Shown: positions 16,066 to 24,410 of the stretch, in pieces
Layout: each line of letters begins with the position of its first letter
How positions within the stretch are numbered: the stretch's first letter is position 1
Source of the DNA: an uncultured Butyricimonas sp.
GTDB taxonomy: Bacteria; Bacteroidota; Bacteroidia; Bacteroidales; Marinifilaceae
Length of the DNA: 64,000 nucleotides
Assembly (NCBI GenBank): GCA_944321845.1
Contig: CALUMT010000040.1
Span: forward strand, 17,003-81,002
Reading direction: 5' to 3'
Notes under the pieces: generated by a model
Seen by the model: only the letters and a program-made list of their open reading frames with translations
What the model was told of the DNA's origin: nothing
Database searches by the model: none
Program-made: the position numbers and the translations under genes

Positions 16066-17742
16066 ATGGCAGACGATAAGAAGATTATATTCTCGATGAT
16101 GGGGGTGAGCAAGACGATTCCTCCCCAGCGGAAAATTATTAAGGATATCTATTTGTCGTTTTTCTACGGGGCGAAAATCGGGGTGATCGGTTTGAATGGT
16201 TCCGGGAAGTCGACCTTGTTGAAAATCATCGCCGGACTGGACCCGAATTACGAGGGACAGGTGATCTGGTCGAAGGAGCATTCCATCGGTTATTTGCCGC
16301 AGGAACCGCAACTGGACGAGACTAAGACCGTGAAAGAGGTGGTGCAGGAGGGTGTGCAGCAGGTGATGGATTTGTTGAAGGAGTACGAGGAGGTGAACCT
16401 GAAATTCTGTGAACCCCTGAGTGACGAGGAAATGAACGACCTCATGGTGCGACAGGGGGAATTGACGGAGTTGATAGAGCATCACGGGGGATGGGAGATT
16501 GACCAGAAACTGGAGCGGGCCATGGATGCCTTGCGGTGTCCGGAGGCCGATCAGCCGGTGAAATATCTTTCCGGGGGAGAGCGGCGACGGGTGGCCTTGT
16601 GTCGGTTGTTGCTGCAGGAACCGGATATTCTGTTGCTCGATGAGCCGACCAACCATTTGGATGCGGAGTCAGTGGAGTGGCTGGAACAGCATTTGCACCA
16701 GTACCCGGGAACGGTGATTTGCGTGACGCACGACCGTTATTTCCTGGATAACGTGGCCGGTTGGATTCTGGAACTGGACCGGGGAGAAGGTATACCCTGG
16801 GAAGGAAACTATTCTTCGTGGCTGGAACAGAAGGCCAATCGCTTGGCTCTGGAGGAAAAACAGGCCAGCAAGCGACGTAAGACCCTGGAGCGGGAGTTGG
16901 AATGGGTGCGTATGGCCCCGAAAGCCCGACAGGCCAAGAGTAAGGCCCGTCTGAAGGCTTACGACCGGATGATGGATGAGGACGTGAAGGAGAAGGAAGA
17001 GAAGCTGGAGATATTTATCCCCAATGGCCCGCGGTTGGGAAGCAAGGTAATCGAAGCGCATCACGTGGCCAAGGCCTTTGGTGACAGGGTGCTGTTTGAT
17101 GACTTGGAATTTAGTTTACCACCGGCCGGTATTGTTGGGGTTATCGGTCCGAACGGTGCGGGAAAGACAACCTTGTTCCGTTTGATCATGGGATTGGAGA
17201 AGCCGGATAGCGGGACCTTTGAAGTGGGTTCCACGGTGAAGGTGGCTTACGTGGATCAGCAGCATGCCGCGATAGATCCGGAAAAGACGGTATTCCAGGT
17301 GATTTCCGGGGGAAGTGATTTGATCAACCTCGGGGGCAGGGAGGTGAATGCCCGAGCCTATGTGTCCAAGTTCAATTTTTCCGGTTCAGACCAGGAGAAG
17401 AAGTGCGGCGTGTTGTCCGGGGGAGAGCGTAACCGCCTGCATCTGGCCTTGGCTTTGAAGGAGGACGCGAACGTGTTGTTGCTCGACGAGCCGACGAATG
17501 ATATTGACGTGAACACGTTGCGGGCTCTGGAGGAAGGTTTGGAGAATTTCGCCGGTTGTGCCGTGGTGGTATCCCACGACCGTTGGTTCCTGGACCGGAT
17601 TGCCACGCATATCCTGGCATTCGAGGGGGATTCCAAGGTGGTGTATTTCGAGGGAAGTTACTCGGAATACGAGGGAAACAAGAAAAAACGCCTGGGAGAT
17701 GTGACACCCAAGCGTATCCGATACAAGAAACTGGTAGAGTAA
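16066..17742 (+). CDS. ettA: ABC-F translation factor EttA
   Basis: A cytosolic ABC-F ATPase that binds the ribosomal E site and, in E. coli, gates the first elongation step according to energy state. 558 residues, the usual EttA length. Two nucleotide-binding domains: the first with Walker A GLNGSGKST (about 44-52), signature LSGGERRR and Walker B LLLDEPTNHLD; the second with GPNGAGKTT (about 362-370), LSGGERNR and LLLDEPTNDID. The charged linker between them (about 250-310) is the P-site tRNA motif region. No membrane segment. A TATCTTTG box at 16031-16038 is a probable -7 element. It ends in a shared terminator. Confidence 0.95.
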   Translation: MADDKKIIFSMMGVSKTIPPQRKIIKDIYLSFFYGAKIGVIGLNGSGKSTLLKIIAGLDPNYEGQVIWSKEHSIGYLPQEPQLDETKTVKEVVQEGVQQVMDLLKEYEEVNLKFCEPLSDEEMNDLMVRQGELTELIEHHGGWEIDQKLERAMDALRCPEADQPVKYLSGGERRRVALCRLLLQEPDILLLDEPTNHLDAESVEWLEQHLHQYPGTVICVTHDRYFLDNVAGWILELDRGEGIPWEGNYSSWLEQKANRLALEEKQASKRRKTLERELEWVRMAPKARQAKSKARLKAYDRMMDEDVKEKEEKLEIFIPNGPRLGSKVIEAHHVAKAFGDRVLFDDLEFSLPPAGIVGVIGPNGAGKTTLFRLIMGLEKPDSGTFEVGSTVKVAYVDQQHAAIDPEKTVFQVISGGSDLINLGGREVNARAYVSKFNFSGSDQEKKCGVLSGGERNRLHLALALKEDANVLLLDEPTNDIDVNTLRALEEGLENFAGCAVVVSHDRWFLDRIATHILAFEGDSKVVYFEGSYSEYEGNKKKRLGDVTPKRIRYKKLVE

Positions 17743-17747
17743 AAAAT

Positions 17748-17778
17748 AACGGGGAAAGTTTCAGCGACTTTCCCCGTT
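17748..17778. terminator. Bidirectional terminator between ettA and the AsmA gene
   Basis: A perfect 12-bp stem AACGGGGAAAGT / ACTTTCCCCGTT with a 7-nt loop. The plus side is followed by GTTTTATTT, the minus side by TATTTTTTAC, so it can serve both convergent genes. Confidence 0.87.
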
Positions 17779-17781
17779 GTT

Positions 17782-20286
17782 TTATTTGAATAATTTGTTC
17801 AGTCCCTTGAGCAGATCTTTCTTGAGATTTTTGGTGGCTTCTTTTTCGATAGATTTCAGGGCTTTTGTCAAGTCCGGGGAAACCGTCGGTTTGTCAAGAG
17901 TACCCCCGATTTTCACATCCACGTCCAAGGCTTTGATATTGTCGGATCCGGGGATGGCCTTCAACACGTTGTTGATGTCTTTCCCGAAGTATTCGCGGGC
18001 GATGTTCATGGATAGGATATAGTTCAGTTTTCCGTCAGCGGATTGTGTCCCCTGTATGGTGGTCTTGTTGCCGGCGATCATGGTGGTGAAGGGTTCTACC
18101 GTGATGTTGCCGTCGGTAACCTTGAATTTGATGTTCAGTTTGGAGATACTGAGACGACTGAGTTCCTCGTTCTTCAACAGCGAGGAAAGCTGGTTCAGGG
18201 TGGGATTATCGTTGATCAGGAAGCCGATCGTGGATAATTCCCCGTTTCCGTTGGCCGTGGTCATCACGAGATTCATTTCCTGGTCCAGATTGGCTACCAG
18301 TTTCATGTCTGCCGAGATTTTTCCGGAACAGTTCATGGCGACGGGAATGCTTTGACGCACGAAACTGAAAGCCTGATAGGCGGACTGAATATCGAAATCT
18401 TTGGCGTTGATACTCAGGTTTACGGATGGGATTTCGGGATTTTTCGTGTTGTATGCCCCGCTCATGCTGAATTTACCTTCGAGCAGATCCATGTCCAGGT
18501 TCTGGAGAGAGGCGATACCTTCACGGGTGGTAATGGTTCCCTTGATATTGTTGATGGTCAAATTGTCAAAAAGAAGTTTCTTGATATCGGCCTTGATGTT
18601 CAATTGTAAATCCTTGGGTACTTCCAGTACGCTTCCGGTACTTGCCTGGGAAGCGGCAGGGGTAGCTGTTTGGGTCCCCGTTTGTGTGGTTGTATCAGCT
18701 GCTTGTGTCGGGATAGAAGTCATGAACTCGTTCAGGTTGATGTTGTTGGACGTGAGCGAGAAATCCCCCTTGAGTGTCTGGTTCTTGAAAATGTAAGGCA
18801 GGTAATTGGAGAGATTTCCGGCCAGCGTGAAGTCGGATGAGTTGATATTTACTTGTAGTTTCTTCAGGTTCAGCCGGGCCGGGGTAATTTGCACGGTTCC
18901 GGTGGGGACGGCTATTCCTTGCGGGAAATCCTTGCTTTTAAACAGCACGTCTTTCAAGGAAATCTCGCCGGAAGCGGAGAATTTCTCGTATTCCTCTTTC
19001 TCGATATACTGGTATTTCCCGTTGAATGCCAGGTCTGTGGTGAGGATTCCCTGGAGGGTCATATCCTCCAGCGGCAGGGCTTTCTTCAGGCTCTCGAAAT
19101 TGATGGTTCCTTTGGCATTGCCTTTCAGCAGGGGATCCTCCGGGTTCTCCACGAGCAGATTCATGGAGAACGGGTTACGGGCAATGGTGAACGTGAGGGT
19201 ACTGAGGTCAATCTTCGTCAGGGAGATAGCTCCTCCGGGATTTGTTACATTCAGTTTCAGGTTAATGTTCTCGACGGCTTCGGGAAGGTCGGGATATTGC
19301 AGGCAGGCGTTCAGGATATTGAACTTGATATCCAGGGCGGGAAGATGTTCCTCGTAATACTCGCCTTTAGCGCTCAGGTTCAATTGGAATTCCCCGGCGG
19401 TCTTGATGTTTTCCAGTTCCTGTTGAAATTCCTTGGGGATTAAGTTCAGCAGAGTTTCGAAGCGGGTGTCCGGGGCATTGAGTTGCAGATCCATGGTATA
19501 CTTGTCATCCCCGATGCCGAGTTTGCCGGCAAGATTCAGTTTCAGGTCATTGATGGCCAACGTGTTTTCCTGCATCTCGAATTGATAGTTTTGCAGGTCG
19601 GCGCCGACTTTCGCTTGCCATTCCAGGTTCGTGTTGTTCACCCACACGCTGTTACCTTGGCGGAAATAGATGTTTCCCAGGGAGAGCAGAATGTCGAGCA
19701 GCGTGTTGGATTGCGAGAAATTGCCTTGCAGTTTCAGGTTGATTGGCTGGATGGAGGCATACGTGGAGGTTTGGTAATCCTTGTAATCGATATGAAGATT
19801 TCGGATTTCAATGTCGTTGAGGGAGATGTCCGTTTCATCCGTTTCGGGAGCGGGGGTCTCTGGCGAGGCCGGTGTCACTTCTTCGGACGTGGTGGTGTCG
19901 GAGGGAATAAGTATATCCCAGTTCGCGGAGCCGTCAGCGGAAATCCGGGGATTTATCCGGCAATCCTTGAGCAGAAGGTGATTGATGACCACCTTGTCGG
20001 AAAGCAGGGATTTAAGATTCACGGATGCCTCGAAACGGGGAATGTTTACCAGCGTGTCGGCATTGTTGTTGAAAATGAGTACGTCGTCGAGACTCACGTT
20101 CAGGTCTGGGAAACTCTTGAACATGCTAAGGCTCACATCCCCGATTTTTAGTTCTGATTTGATGTATTTCGAGGATTGCGACTCGATCAACCGGATAATG
20201 TCTCCCTTGAAGAAAACGGGAATAATGATCAGGGCAATAATAATCACCCCGAAAACAATGGCTAAAGTGATGAGAAATTTTTTCAT
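17782..20286 (-). CDS. AsmA family envelope protein
   Basis: A large AsmA-like protein (834 residues), anchored by an N-terminal membrane helix (MKKFLITLAIVFGVIIIALIIIPVFF) with the rest in the periplasm. AsmA/TamB relatives form long beta-groove bridges that are linked to lipid movement to the outer membrane. The sequence is rich in short alternating beta repeats; a Thr/Gln/Ala-rich linker lies near residues 540-565 (TQAADTTTQTGTQTATPAAS) before the C-terminal AsmA domain (about 600-780). Lysine-rich tail. It starts 21 bases after the HhH gene on the same strand, so the two form an operon. The exact lipid role is unknown. Confidence 0.88.
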   Translation of the reverse strand: MKKFLITLAIVFGVIIIALIIIPVFFKGDIIRLIESQSSKYIKSELKIGDVSLSMFKSFPDLNVSLDDVLIFNNNADTLVNIPRFEASVNLKSLLSDKVVINHLLLKDCRINPRISADGSANWDILIPSDTTTSEEVTPASPETPAPETDETDISLNDIEIRNLHIDYKDYQTSTYASIQPINLKLQGNFSQSNTLLDILLSLGNIYFRQGNSVWVNNTNLEWQAKVGADLQNYQFEMQENTLAINDLKLNLAGKLGIGDDKYTMDLQLNAPDTRFETLLNLIPKEFQQELENIKTAGEFQLNLSAKGEYYEEHLPALDIKFNILNACLQYPDLPEAVENINLKLNVTNPGGAISLTKIDLSTLTFTIARNPFSMNLLVENPEDPLLKGNAKGTINFESLKKALPLEDMTLQGILTTDLAFNGKYQYIEKEEYEKFSASGEISLKDVLFKSKDFPQGIAVPTGTVQITPARLNLKKLQVNINSSDFTLAGNLSNYLPYIFKNQTLKGDFSLTSNNINLNEFMTSIPTQAADTTTQTGTQTATPAASQASTGSVLEVPKDLQLNIKADIKKLLFDNLTINNIKGTITTREGIASLQNLDMDLLEGKFSMSGAYNTKNPEIPSVNLSINAKDFDIQSAYQAFSFVRQSIPVAMNCSGKISADMKLVANLDQEMNLVMTTANGNGELSTIGFLINDNPTLNQLSSLLKNEELSRLSISKLNIKFKVTDGNITVEPFTTMIAGNKTTIQGTQSADGKLNYILSMNIAREYFGKDINNVLKAIPGSDNIKALDVDVKIGGTLDKPTVSPDLTKALKSIEKEATKNLKKDLLKGLNKLFK

Positions 20287-20307
20287 GATATTGTGTTTTT
20301 ACGTTGT

Positions 20308-20865
20308 TTACTTGAAATAAGGTTTTATGCGTTTTAATTTATGCGGGGACAATACCCCGTGTGTTTTTAATGAATCGAAAGAAATGTATCCTAACTTTCG
20401 TTTGGCGTTGAAAATGAGTTGCACGTCCTCGTACTCCAGGTAAGGGTGGCGCAAAATGCTTTTGAAACTCATCGTGTCCAGTTCCTTTTTCCGGATGTGA
20501 CGGGTGTCCGCGGTGAACAGGGGCAACAGGGAGTCTATGTCAAGATACTTGTACGATAACTCCTTGAGTTGTTTGGGGGAATAAAAACCTCCTAATTGTT
20601 CCCGGTAACGGAGAATCTTTTGGGCGTAGTAAGGTCCGATACCTTTCAGGCGGACTAGCGTGACGCTGTCTGCCGTGTTCAGCTCAATCGTGGAAGTTTG
20701 AGGAAGGACGGGCGTTGGCGGTATCGTCGTGTCGGGCCATTCCGCTTTGGGTAGGATAAAAAAAGGTTGTTCGTTTGATTTCATCACTTTCGGTAGAACG
20801 AACAGAATGAATATCAAACAAATCAGTACGACAATGCCTTTTTTTTCAGAGCTCCTGATATACAT
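20308..20865 (-). CDS. Membrane-anchored helix-hairpin-helix protein
   Basis: A 185-residue protein with one N-terminal membrane helix (VLICLIFILFVLPKVM) and two helix-hairpin-helix units. The first is clear: LNTADSVTLVRLKGIGPYYAQKILRYRE around residues 62-90, with the GIGPYYA hairpin, as in ComEA. ComEA-type proteins bind DNA in the periplasm during natural transformation. Many Bacteroidota have such a protein without a known competence role, so the function here is only suggested. First gene of a two-gene unit with the AsmA protein. Confidence 0.8.
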   Translation of the reverse strand: MYIRSSEKKGIVVLICLIFILFVLPKVMKSNEQPFFILPKAEWPDTTIPPTPVLPQTSTIELNTADSVTLVRLKGIGPYYAQKILRYREQLGGFYSPKQLKELSYKYLDIDSLLPLFTADTRHIRKKELDTMSFKSILRHPYLEYEDVQLIFNAKRKLGYISFDSLKTHGVLSPHKLKRIKPYFK

Positions 20866-21028
20866 GATTTCTTGACCAAAGGTTACTTCCGTTTGTAAAA
20901 ATAGTATATGTTGTGGCTTTTTCCAAGTGCGGGGTAAATAATAAATTCCGGGCCTGAAATGTATGTCGGTTATAATAAGTAAATTACATTTCTGTGCGAA
21001 AAAAATGATAAAAATAATGCGGAATTAA

Positions 21029-21059
21029 TTTGCGAAATACGGGGAAAGATATACCTTTG
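21029..21059 (+). promoter_or_regulatory. Promoter of tRNA-Lys
   Basis: TTTG (21029-21032), exactly 19 bases, then TACCTTTG (21052-21059): a perfect match to the Bacteroidota TTTG-N19-TAnnTTTG consensus, 26 bases ahead of the tRNA. Confidence 0.85.
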
Positions 21060-21085
21060 CACCGCAATTGTAAGAAACGATTGTC

Positions 21086-21158
21086 GATTCAGTAGCTCAG
21101 CAGGTAGAGCACAACACTTTTAATGTTGGGGTCCTGGGTTCGAATCCCAGCTGGATCA
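21086..21158 (+). tRNA. tRNA-Lys(TTT)
   Basis: A 73-nt gene that folds into a full cloverleaf: acceptor GATTCAG/CTGGATC (one G-T pair), D arm GCTC/GAGC, anticodon stem CAACA/TGTTG with loop CTTTTAA, 5-nt variable loop, T arm CTGGG-TTCGAAT-CCCAG, discriminator A. The anticodon TTT is at 21119-21121. CCA is not encoded. Confidence 0.97.
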
Positions 21159-21167
21159 CGAAAATGA

Positions 21168-21206
21168 AAGCTCTTTAAACGGTTGGTTTAGGGAGCTTAT
21201 TTTTTT
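21168..21206 (+). terminator. Terminator of tRNA-Lys
   Basis: A stem built from AAGCTC...TAAAC paired with GTTTA...GAGCTT, followed by ATTTTTTT, beginning 10 bases after the tRNA. Confidence 0.75.
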
Positions 21207-21239
21207 AGACTAAAGGAACACTTAAATTCGAAGGCTATA

Positions 21240-22457
21240 ATGGAAACCGTAAGAAACATATTGAGTTACCTGGGCATTGATTCTGCCGGGATCGGGGATT
21301 TCATAACCGTGTTGGTGCAGGTCCTACTGATGATCGTGGTGGGGATTGCCATCTATTGGATAGCGAAAAAATGGTTGGCGAAACTGATTATTAAGTTGGC
21401 CGGAAAAACGGCGACAACGTGGGATGATCTGATGTTTGACCAGCGATTCTTTGCCAGTCTCGGTTTATTGATTGCGCCGCTTGTCATTGAATTGTTCCTG
21501 TTCACCCGTCTGCCCGAGGATTGGACCTATTTTGCCTTGCTGGATAAGATTATAAAGATTTGGATCACGCTGGCGTTGATCTTTATGGTGTCGGCCGTGC
21601 TGGACGGGATGAACCGTATCTATGAGACCTACCCGATGGCCCGACATCGCCCGTTGAAAGTGTTTATACAGGTATTCAAAATCTTTTTATACTGTGCCGG
21701 GTTCATCGTGGTGATTAGCCTGTTGTTGAATAAATCGCCGGAAACCTTGTTGGTGGGGATGGGTGCATTCGCGGCCGTGCTGATGCTGGTGTTCAAGGAC
21801 GCTATCCTGGGATTCGTGGCCGGGGTACAGTTGATTGCCAACAAAATGGTGAGGATTGGTGATTGGATTGTGATGCCGGAATGTAATGCCGACGGGGAGG
21901 TGCAGGAAATAAACCTGACCACGGTGAAGGTACAGAACTGGGACAAGACGATATCCACCATACCGACCTATAAACTGGTATCCGAGTCATTCACCAACTG
22001 GAGGGGAATGTGGGAAGCCGGGGGGCGGCGCATCAAGCGTTCCGTGAATATCGACATCCATTCTATTCATTACCTGACCCGGGAGGAAATCGAGGAATTG
22101 AAAAAATCCTCCCTTTTGAAATCCTACATGGAGCAGAAGGAAAAAGAATTGGCTGACTACAATGCCGATCGGGGAATCGTGCTGGATGAAAAGCGCATGA
22201 CGAATATCGGGACCTTCCGGGAATACATGGAAGCCTGGTTGTCTGCCAATCCGGATATAAATCTGGGGTTGACCCACATGGTCCGTCAGTTGCAACCCGG
22301 CCCGACGGGAGTTCCCCTGGAGATTTACTGTTTCTCGGCCCGCCAGACCTGGGTGGATTACGAGCGGGTGCAAGCCGATATTTTCGACCACGTGTTTGCC
22401 GTGTTGCCCTTGTTCGGGTTGCGGGCTTACGAGTATGCGGGGCGGGAAATGGCTTAA
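21240..22457 (+). CDS. MscS-family mechanosensitive channel
   Basis: An inner-membrane channel that should open on membrane tension and release solutes in osmotic downshift. 405 residues: an N-terminal helix (18-42), three or more membrane helices up to about 190, the pore-lining helix around LLVGMGAFAAVLMLVFKDAILGFVAG (170-195), then the soluble beta domain (from QLIANKMVRIGDWIVMP) and the cytosolic C-terminal part. The pore and beta-domain motifs are clear; length is greater than E. coli MscS because of the N-terminal extension and a charged insertion near 290-320. It follows tRNA-Lys and is transcribed alone. Confidence 0.9.
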   Translation: METVRNILSYLGIDSAGIGDFITVLVQVLLMIVVGIAIYWIAKKWLAKLIIKLAGKTATTWDDLMFDQRFFASLGLLIAPLVIELFLFTRLPEDWTYFALLDKIIKIWITLALIFMVSAVLDGMNRIYETYPMARHRPLKVFIQVFKIFLYCAGFIVVISLLLNKSPETLLVGMGAFAAVLMLVFKDAILGFVAGVQLIANKMVRIGDWIVMPECNADGEVQEINLTTVKVQNWDKTISTIPTYKLVSESFTNWRGMWEAGGRRIKRSVNIDIHSIHYLTREEIEELKKSSLLKSYMEQKEKELADYNADRGIVLDEKRMTNIGTFREYMEAWLSANPDINLGLTHMVRQLQPGPTGVPLEIYCFSARQTWVDYERVQADIFDHVFAVLPLFGLRAYEYAGREMA

Positions 22458-22494
22458 GAAGAGAATAAAAAAAGAGGAATTATTGTGAATTTTT

Positions 22495-22524
22495 AAATAT
22501 GCCTTATATCTTTGAGGCATATTT
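22495..22524 (+). promoter_or_regulatory. Inverted repeat enclosing the -7 box of the sigma gene
   Basis: AAATATGCCT (22495-22504) and AGGCATATTT (22515-22524) form a perfect 10-bp inverted repeat. The 10-base gap between them, TATATCTTTG, contains TATCTTTG (22507-22514), a full match to the -7 consensus. A TTG lies 21 bases upstream of the box. The sigma gene's ATG follows at 22527. A regulator on this site would cover the promoter. It is not a usual terminator, because no T-run follows. Confidence 0.5.
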
Positions 22525-22526
22525 GA

Positions 22527-23107
22527 ATGTTGGACGATGAAAAAAAAAAGAACGCGAGCTTTTGGTGGAATTAAGCCGGGGAAGCGACGGGGCTTTCCGG
22601 GAACTTTTTGATACCTACTACAAGGATTTGGTGCTTTTCGCCGGGACTTATATCCGGGATCTGGCCGCTTGCGAGGACATCGTGCAACAGCAATTCGTGA
22701 ATCTGTGGGAGAAAAGGGGGGAGGCTGGTGTTATATTGTCATTGAAATCATTTCTGTTGAAATCCGTGCAGAATGCCTGCTTGAGCGAGTTGCGCCACCT
22801 GGGACACGAGAACAAGTACGCGGAATGGATGGCCGAGACTCCGACAATCTATGCCCGGGAGACGGAAGAATACATTTTTTATTCCGAATTGCAGGAACTC
22901 TTGCAGGAGGCATTGGAGCATTTGACCCCGATACAGCGGAAATGTTTCGAGATGAACCGGCTTCAGGGCGTCAAGCAGCAGCAAATAGCGGAAGAACTGA
23001 ATGTTTCCCTGCGGACCGTGGAATTACGGACTGCTGAAGCCTTGAAGATATTGCGCTCGTATTTAAAGCATTACTTCTCTCTGGTAATTTTTTTTCTGCA
23101 GTTATAA
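22527..23107 (+). CDS. ECF sigma factor of uptake locus 2, frame change in an A10 tract
   Basis: An ECF sigma factor expected to pair with the FecR at 23174. The best N-terminus starts at ATG 22527 (MLDDEKKK) but that frame ends at TAA 22572; the body of the protein is in the -1 frame, entered at the A10 run 22540-22549. With one extra A, or a -1 ribosomal shift at the heptamer A AAA AAG (22544-22550), it reads MLDDEKKKERELLVELSRGS and continues through region 2 (ACEDIVQQQFVNLWEKR) and the region 4 helix-turn-helix (KQQQIAEELNVSLRTVELRT) to the stop at 23107. Without a shift the only in-frame start is TTG 22562, which loses the usual first residues. Real slippage, phase variation or sequencing error are all possible. 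Confidence 0.75.
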
Positions 23108-23173
23108 AAAAATTTTTCGATTTTCATTGCGGGTTTTTCTTGTTGAGGCGTCTTTTCCTAAAAAGAGGAAAAT

Positions 23174-24337
23174 ATGCAACACGAGGAAACACGTATTGAT
23201 GAATTGATAGACCGCTATTTTGCGAAAACGCTGACTCCCGCTGAAACGGAGGAACTGAAATTCTGGTTGGGGGACGATGAGCATCTTCGCTATTTCCTGA
23301 AGCGACAGAATCTGTATGATGCCTGTCATCCGGCATTCTCCCCGGGGACCATTAACGAGGAACGGGCATATCGTGAAATACAGGCCCGTCTGCGTCCCGT
23401 GCGGCGTCTGTTTCCCTGGACACGGGTTGCCGCTGCAATCGTGTTTTTGGCCATTATTATCGGTGGAGTATTTTTGCTCGTGACCCGTGAAAACAAGATT
23501 ACCGTTCAGCCCGTGGCACAACACGTGACAAGAGAACTTCCTGCCGTGACGTTGACCCTTTCTTCCGGAGAGGAAATCGTGCTGTCCGATGAGAAAAGCC
23601 GGGAGATTGTTGCCGATAGTGGGACGGTTGCTCGTGGGGATAAAAAACAGTTGACTTATGCTTCCTCTGCAAACGTTGAAGATTCCGTGATTTATCACGA
23701 GTTGAGCGTGCCCCGGGGCGGCGAATTTTTCCTGGAATTAAGTGATAAGACAAAAATCTGGATAAACGCAGAGACCACGGTCCGTTATCCCGTGAAATTT
23801 GCCCGGGGAGAGCGCAAGATCTTTGTTGACGGGGAGGCCTACCTGGAAGTGCATCGGGATACGTCGGCTCCTTTCTCGGTAGTCATGGCTCGTAACGAAG
23901 TGACTGTATTGGGAACCGCCTTTAATGTGAATTCTTATCCCGATATGGAGGAGGACCGTGTTACGTTGGTTTCCGGAAAAGTACGGGTGTATTCTGGGAA
24001 AAAAGGCGAACAGTTGATTTTGAACCCGGGGGAACAGGCCGTTATCCAACGGGAAGAGGGGCAAATGACGAAACGGCTGGTGGATACCGGCATCTATTGT
24101 AGTTGGAAAGATGGTACGCTGGTTTTCCAGAACAACACCTTGGAGGAGATTCTCCGGGTACTTTCCCGTCAGTACGACGTGGAAGTGTACTGGCATGATG
24201 AGACCTTGAAACGATATACCTTCTCCGGTGAGTTGAAGCGATACGACAATATTGATGAGGTGTTGAAACTGATGGGATACACTGACGACGTGAAATTCAC
24301 CTTACACGGAAAGAAAATAATAGTAGCTAGACCATAA
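23174..24337 (+). CDS. FecR-type anti-sigma factor of uptake locus 2
   Basis: A 387-residue inner-membrane anti-sigma factor. Cytosolic part 1-80 (IDELIDRYFAKTLTPAETEEL is the usual sigma-binding start), one membrane helix around VAAAIVFLAIIIGGVFLLVT (83-102), FecR domain (about 180-285, VPRGGEFFLELSDKTKIWIN and the RYPVKF block) and a C-terminal DUF4974-like domain (about 315-386). It follows the sigma gene by 66 bases and has a clear ribosome site (AAGAGGAAAAT). It should respond to the STN-bearing SusC downstream. Intact, with host-like codon use, in contrast to the damaged genes that follow. Confidence 0.93.
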   Translation: MQHEETRIDELIDRYFAKTLTPAETEELKFWLGDDEHLRYFLKRQNLYDACHPAFSPGTINEERAYREIQARLRPVRRLFPWTRVAAAIVFLAIIIGGVFLLVTRENKITVQPVAQHVTRELPAVTLTLSSGEEIVLSDEKSREIVADSGTVARGDKKQLTYASSANVEDSVIYHELSVPRGGEFFLELSDKTKIWINAETTVRYPVKFARGERKIFVDGEAYLEVHRDTSAPFSVVMARNEVTVLGTAFNVNSYPDMEEDRVTLVSGKVRVYSGKKGEQLILNPGEQAVIQREEGQMTKRLVDTGIYCSWKDGTLVFQNNTLEEILRVLSRQYDVEVYWHDETLKRYTFSGELKRYDNIDEVLKLMGYTDDVKFTLHGKKIIVARP

Positions 24338-24345
24338 AGAAAAAA

Positions 24346-24378
24346 GAGAATCGGGATGGTGGCACATCCCAGGTTCTC
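24346..24378 (+). promoter_or_regulatory. Stem-loop between fecR and susC, locus 2
   Basis: GGGATG (24353-24358) pairs with CATCCC (24365-24370) and, outside it, GAGAA (24346-24350) pairs with TTCTC (24374-24378), 9 bases after the fecR stop and 32 before the susC start. No T-run. The position matches the hairpin of locus 1 (7360-7382), though the sequence is different. Confidence 0.45.
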
Positions 24379-24410
24379 CCATTGTTATTCACATAGTAAT
24401 ACACAAAATT

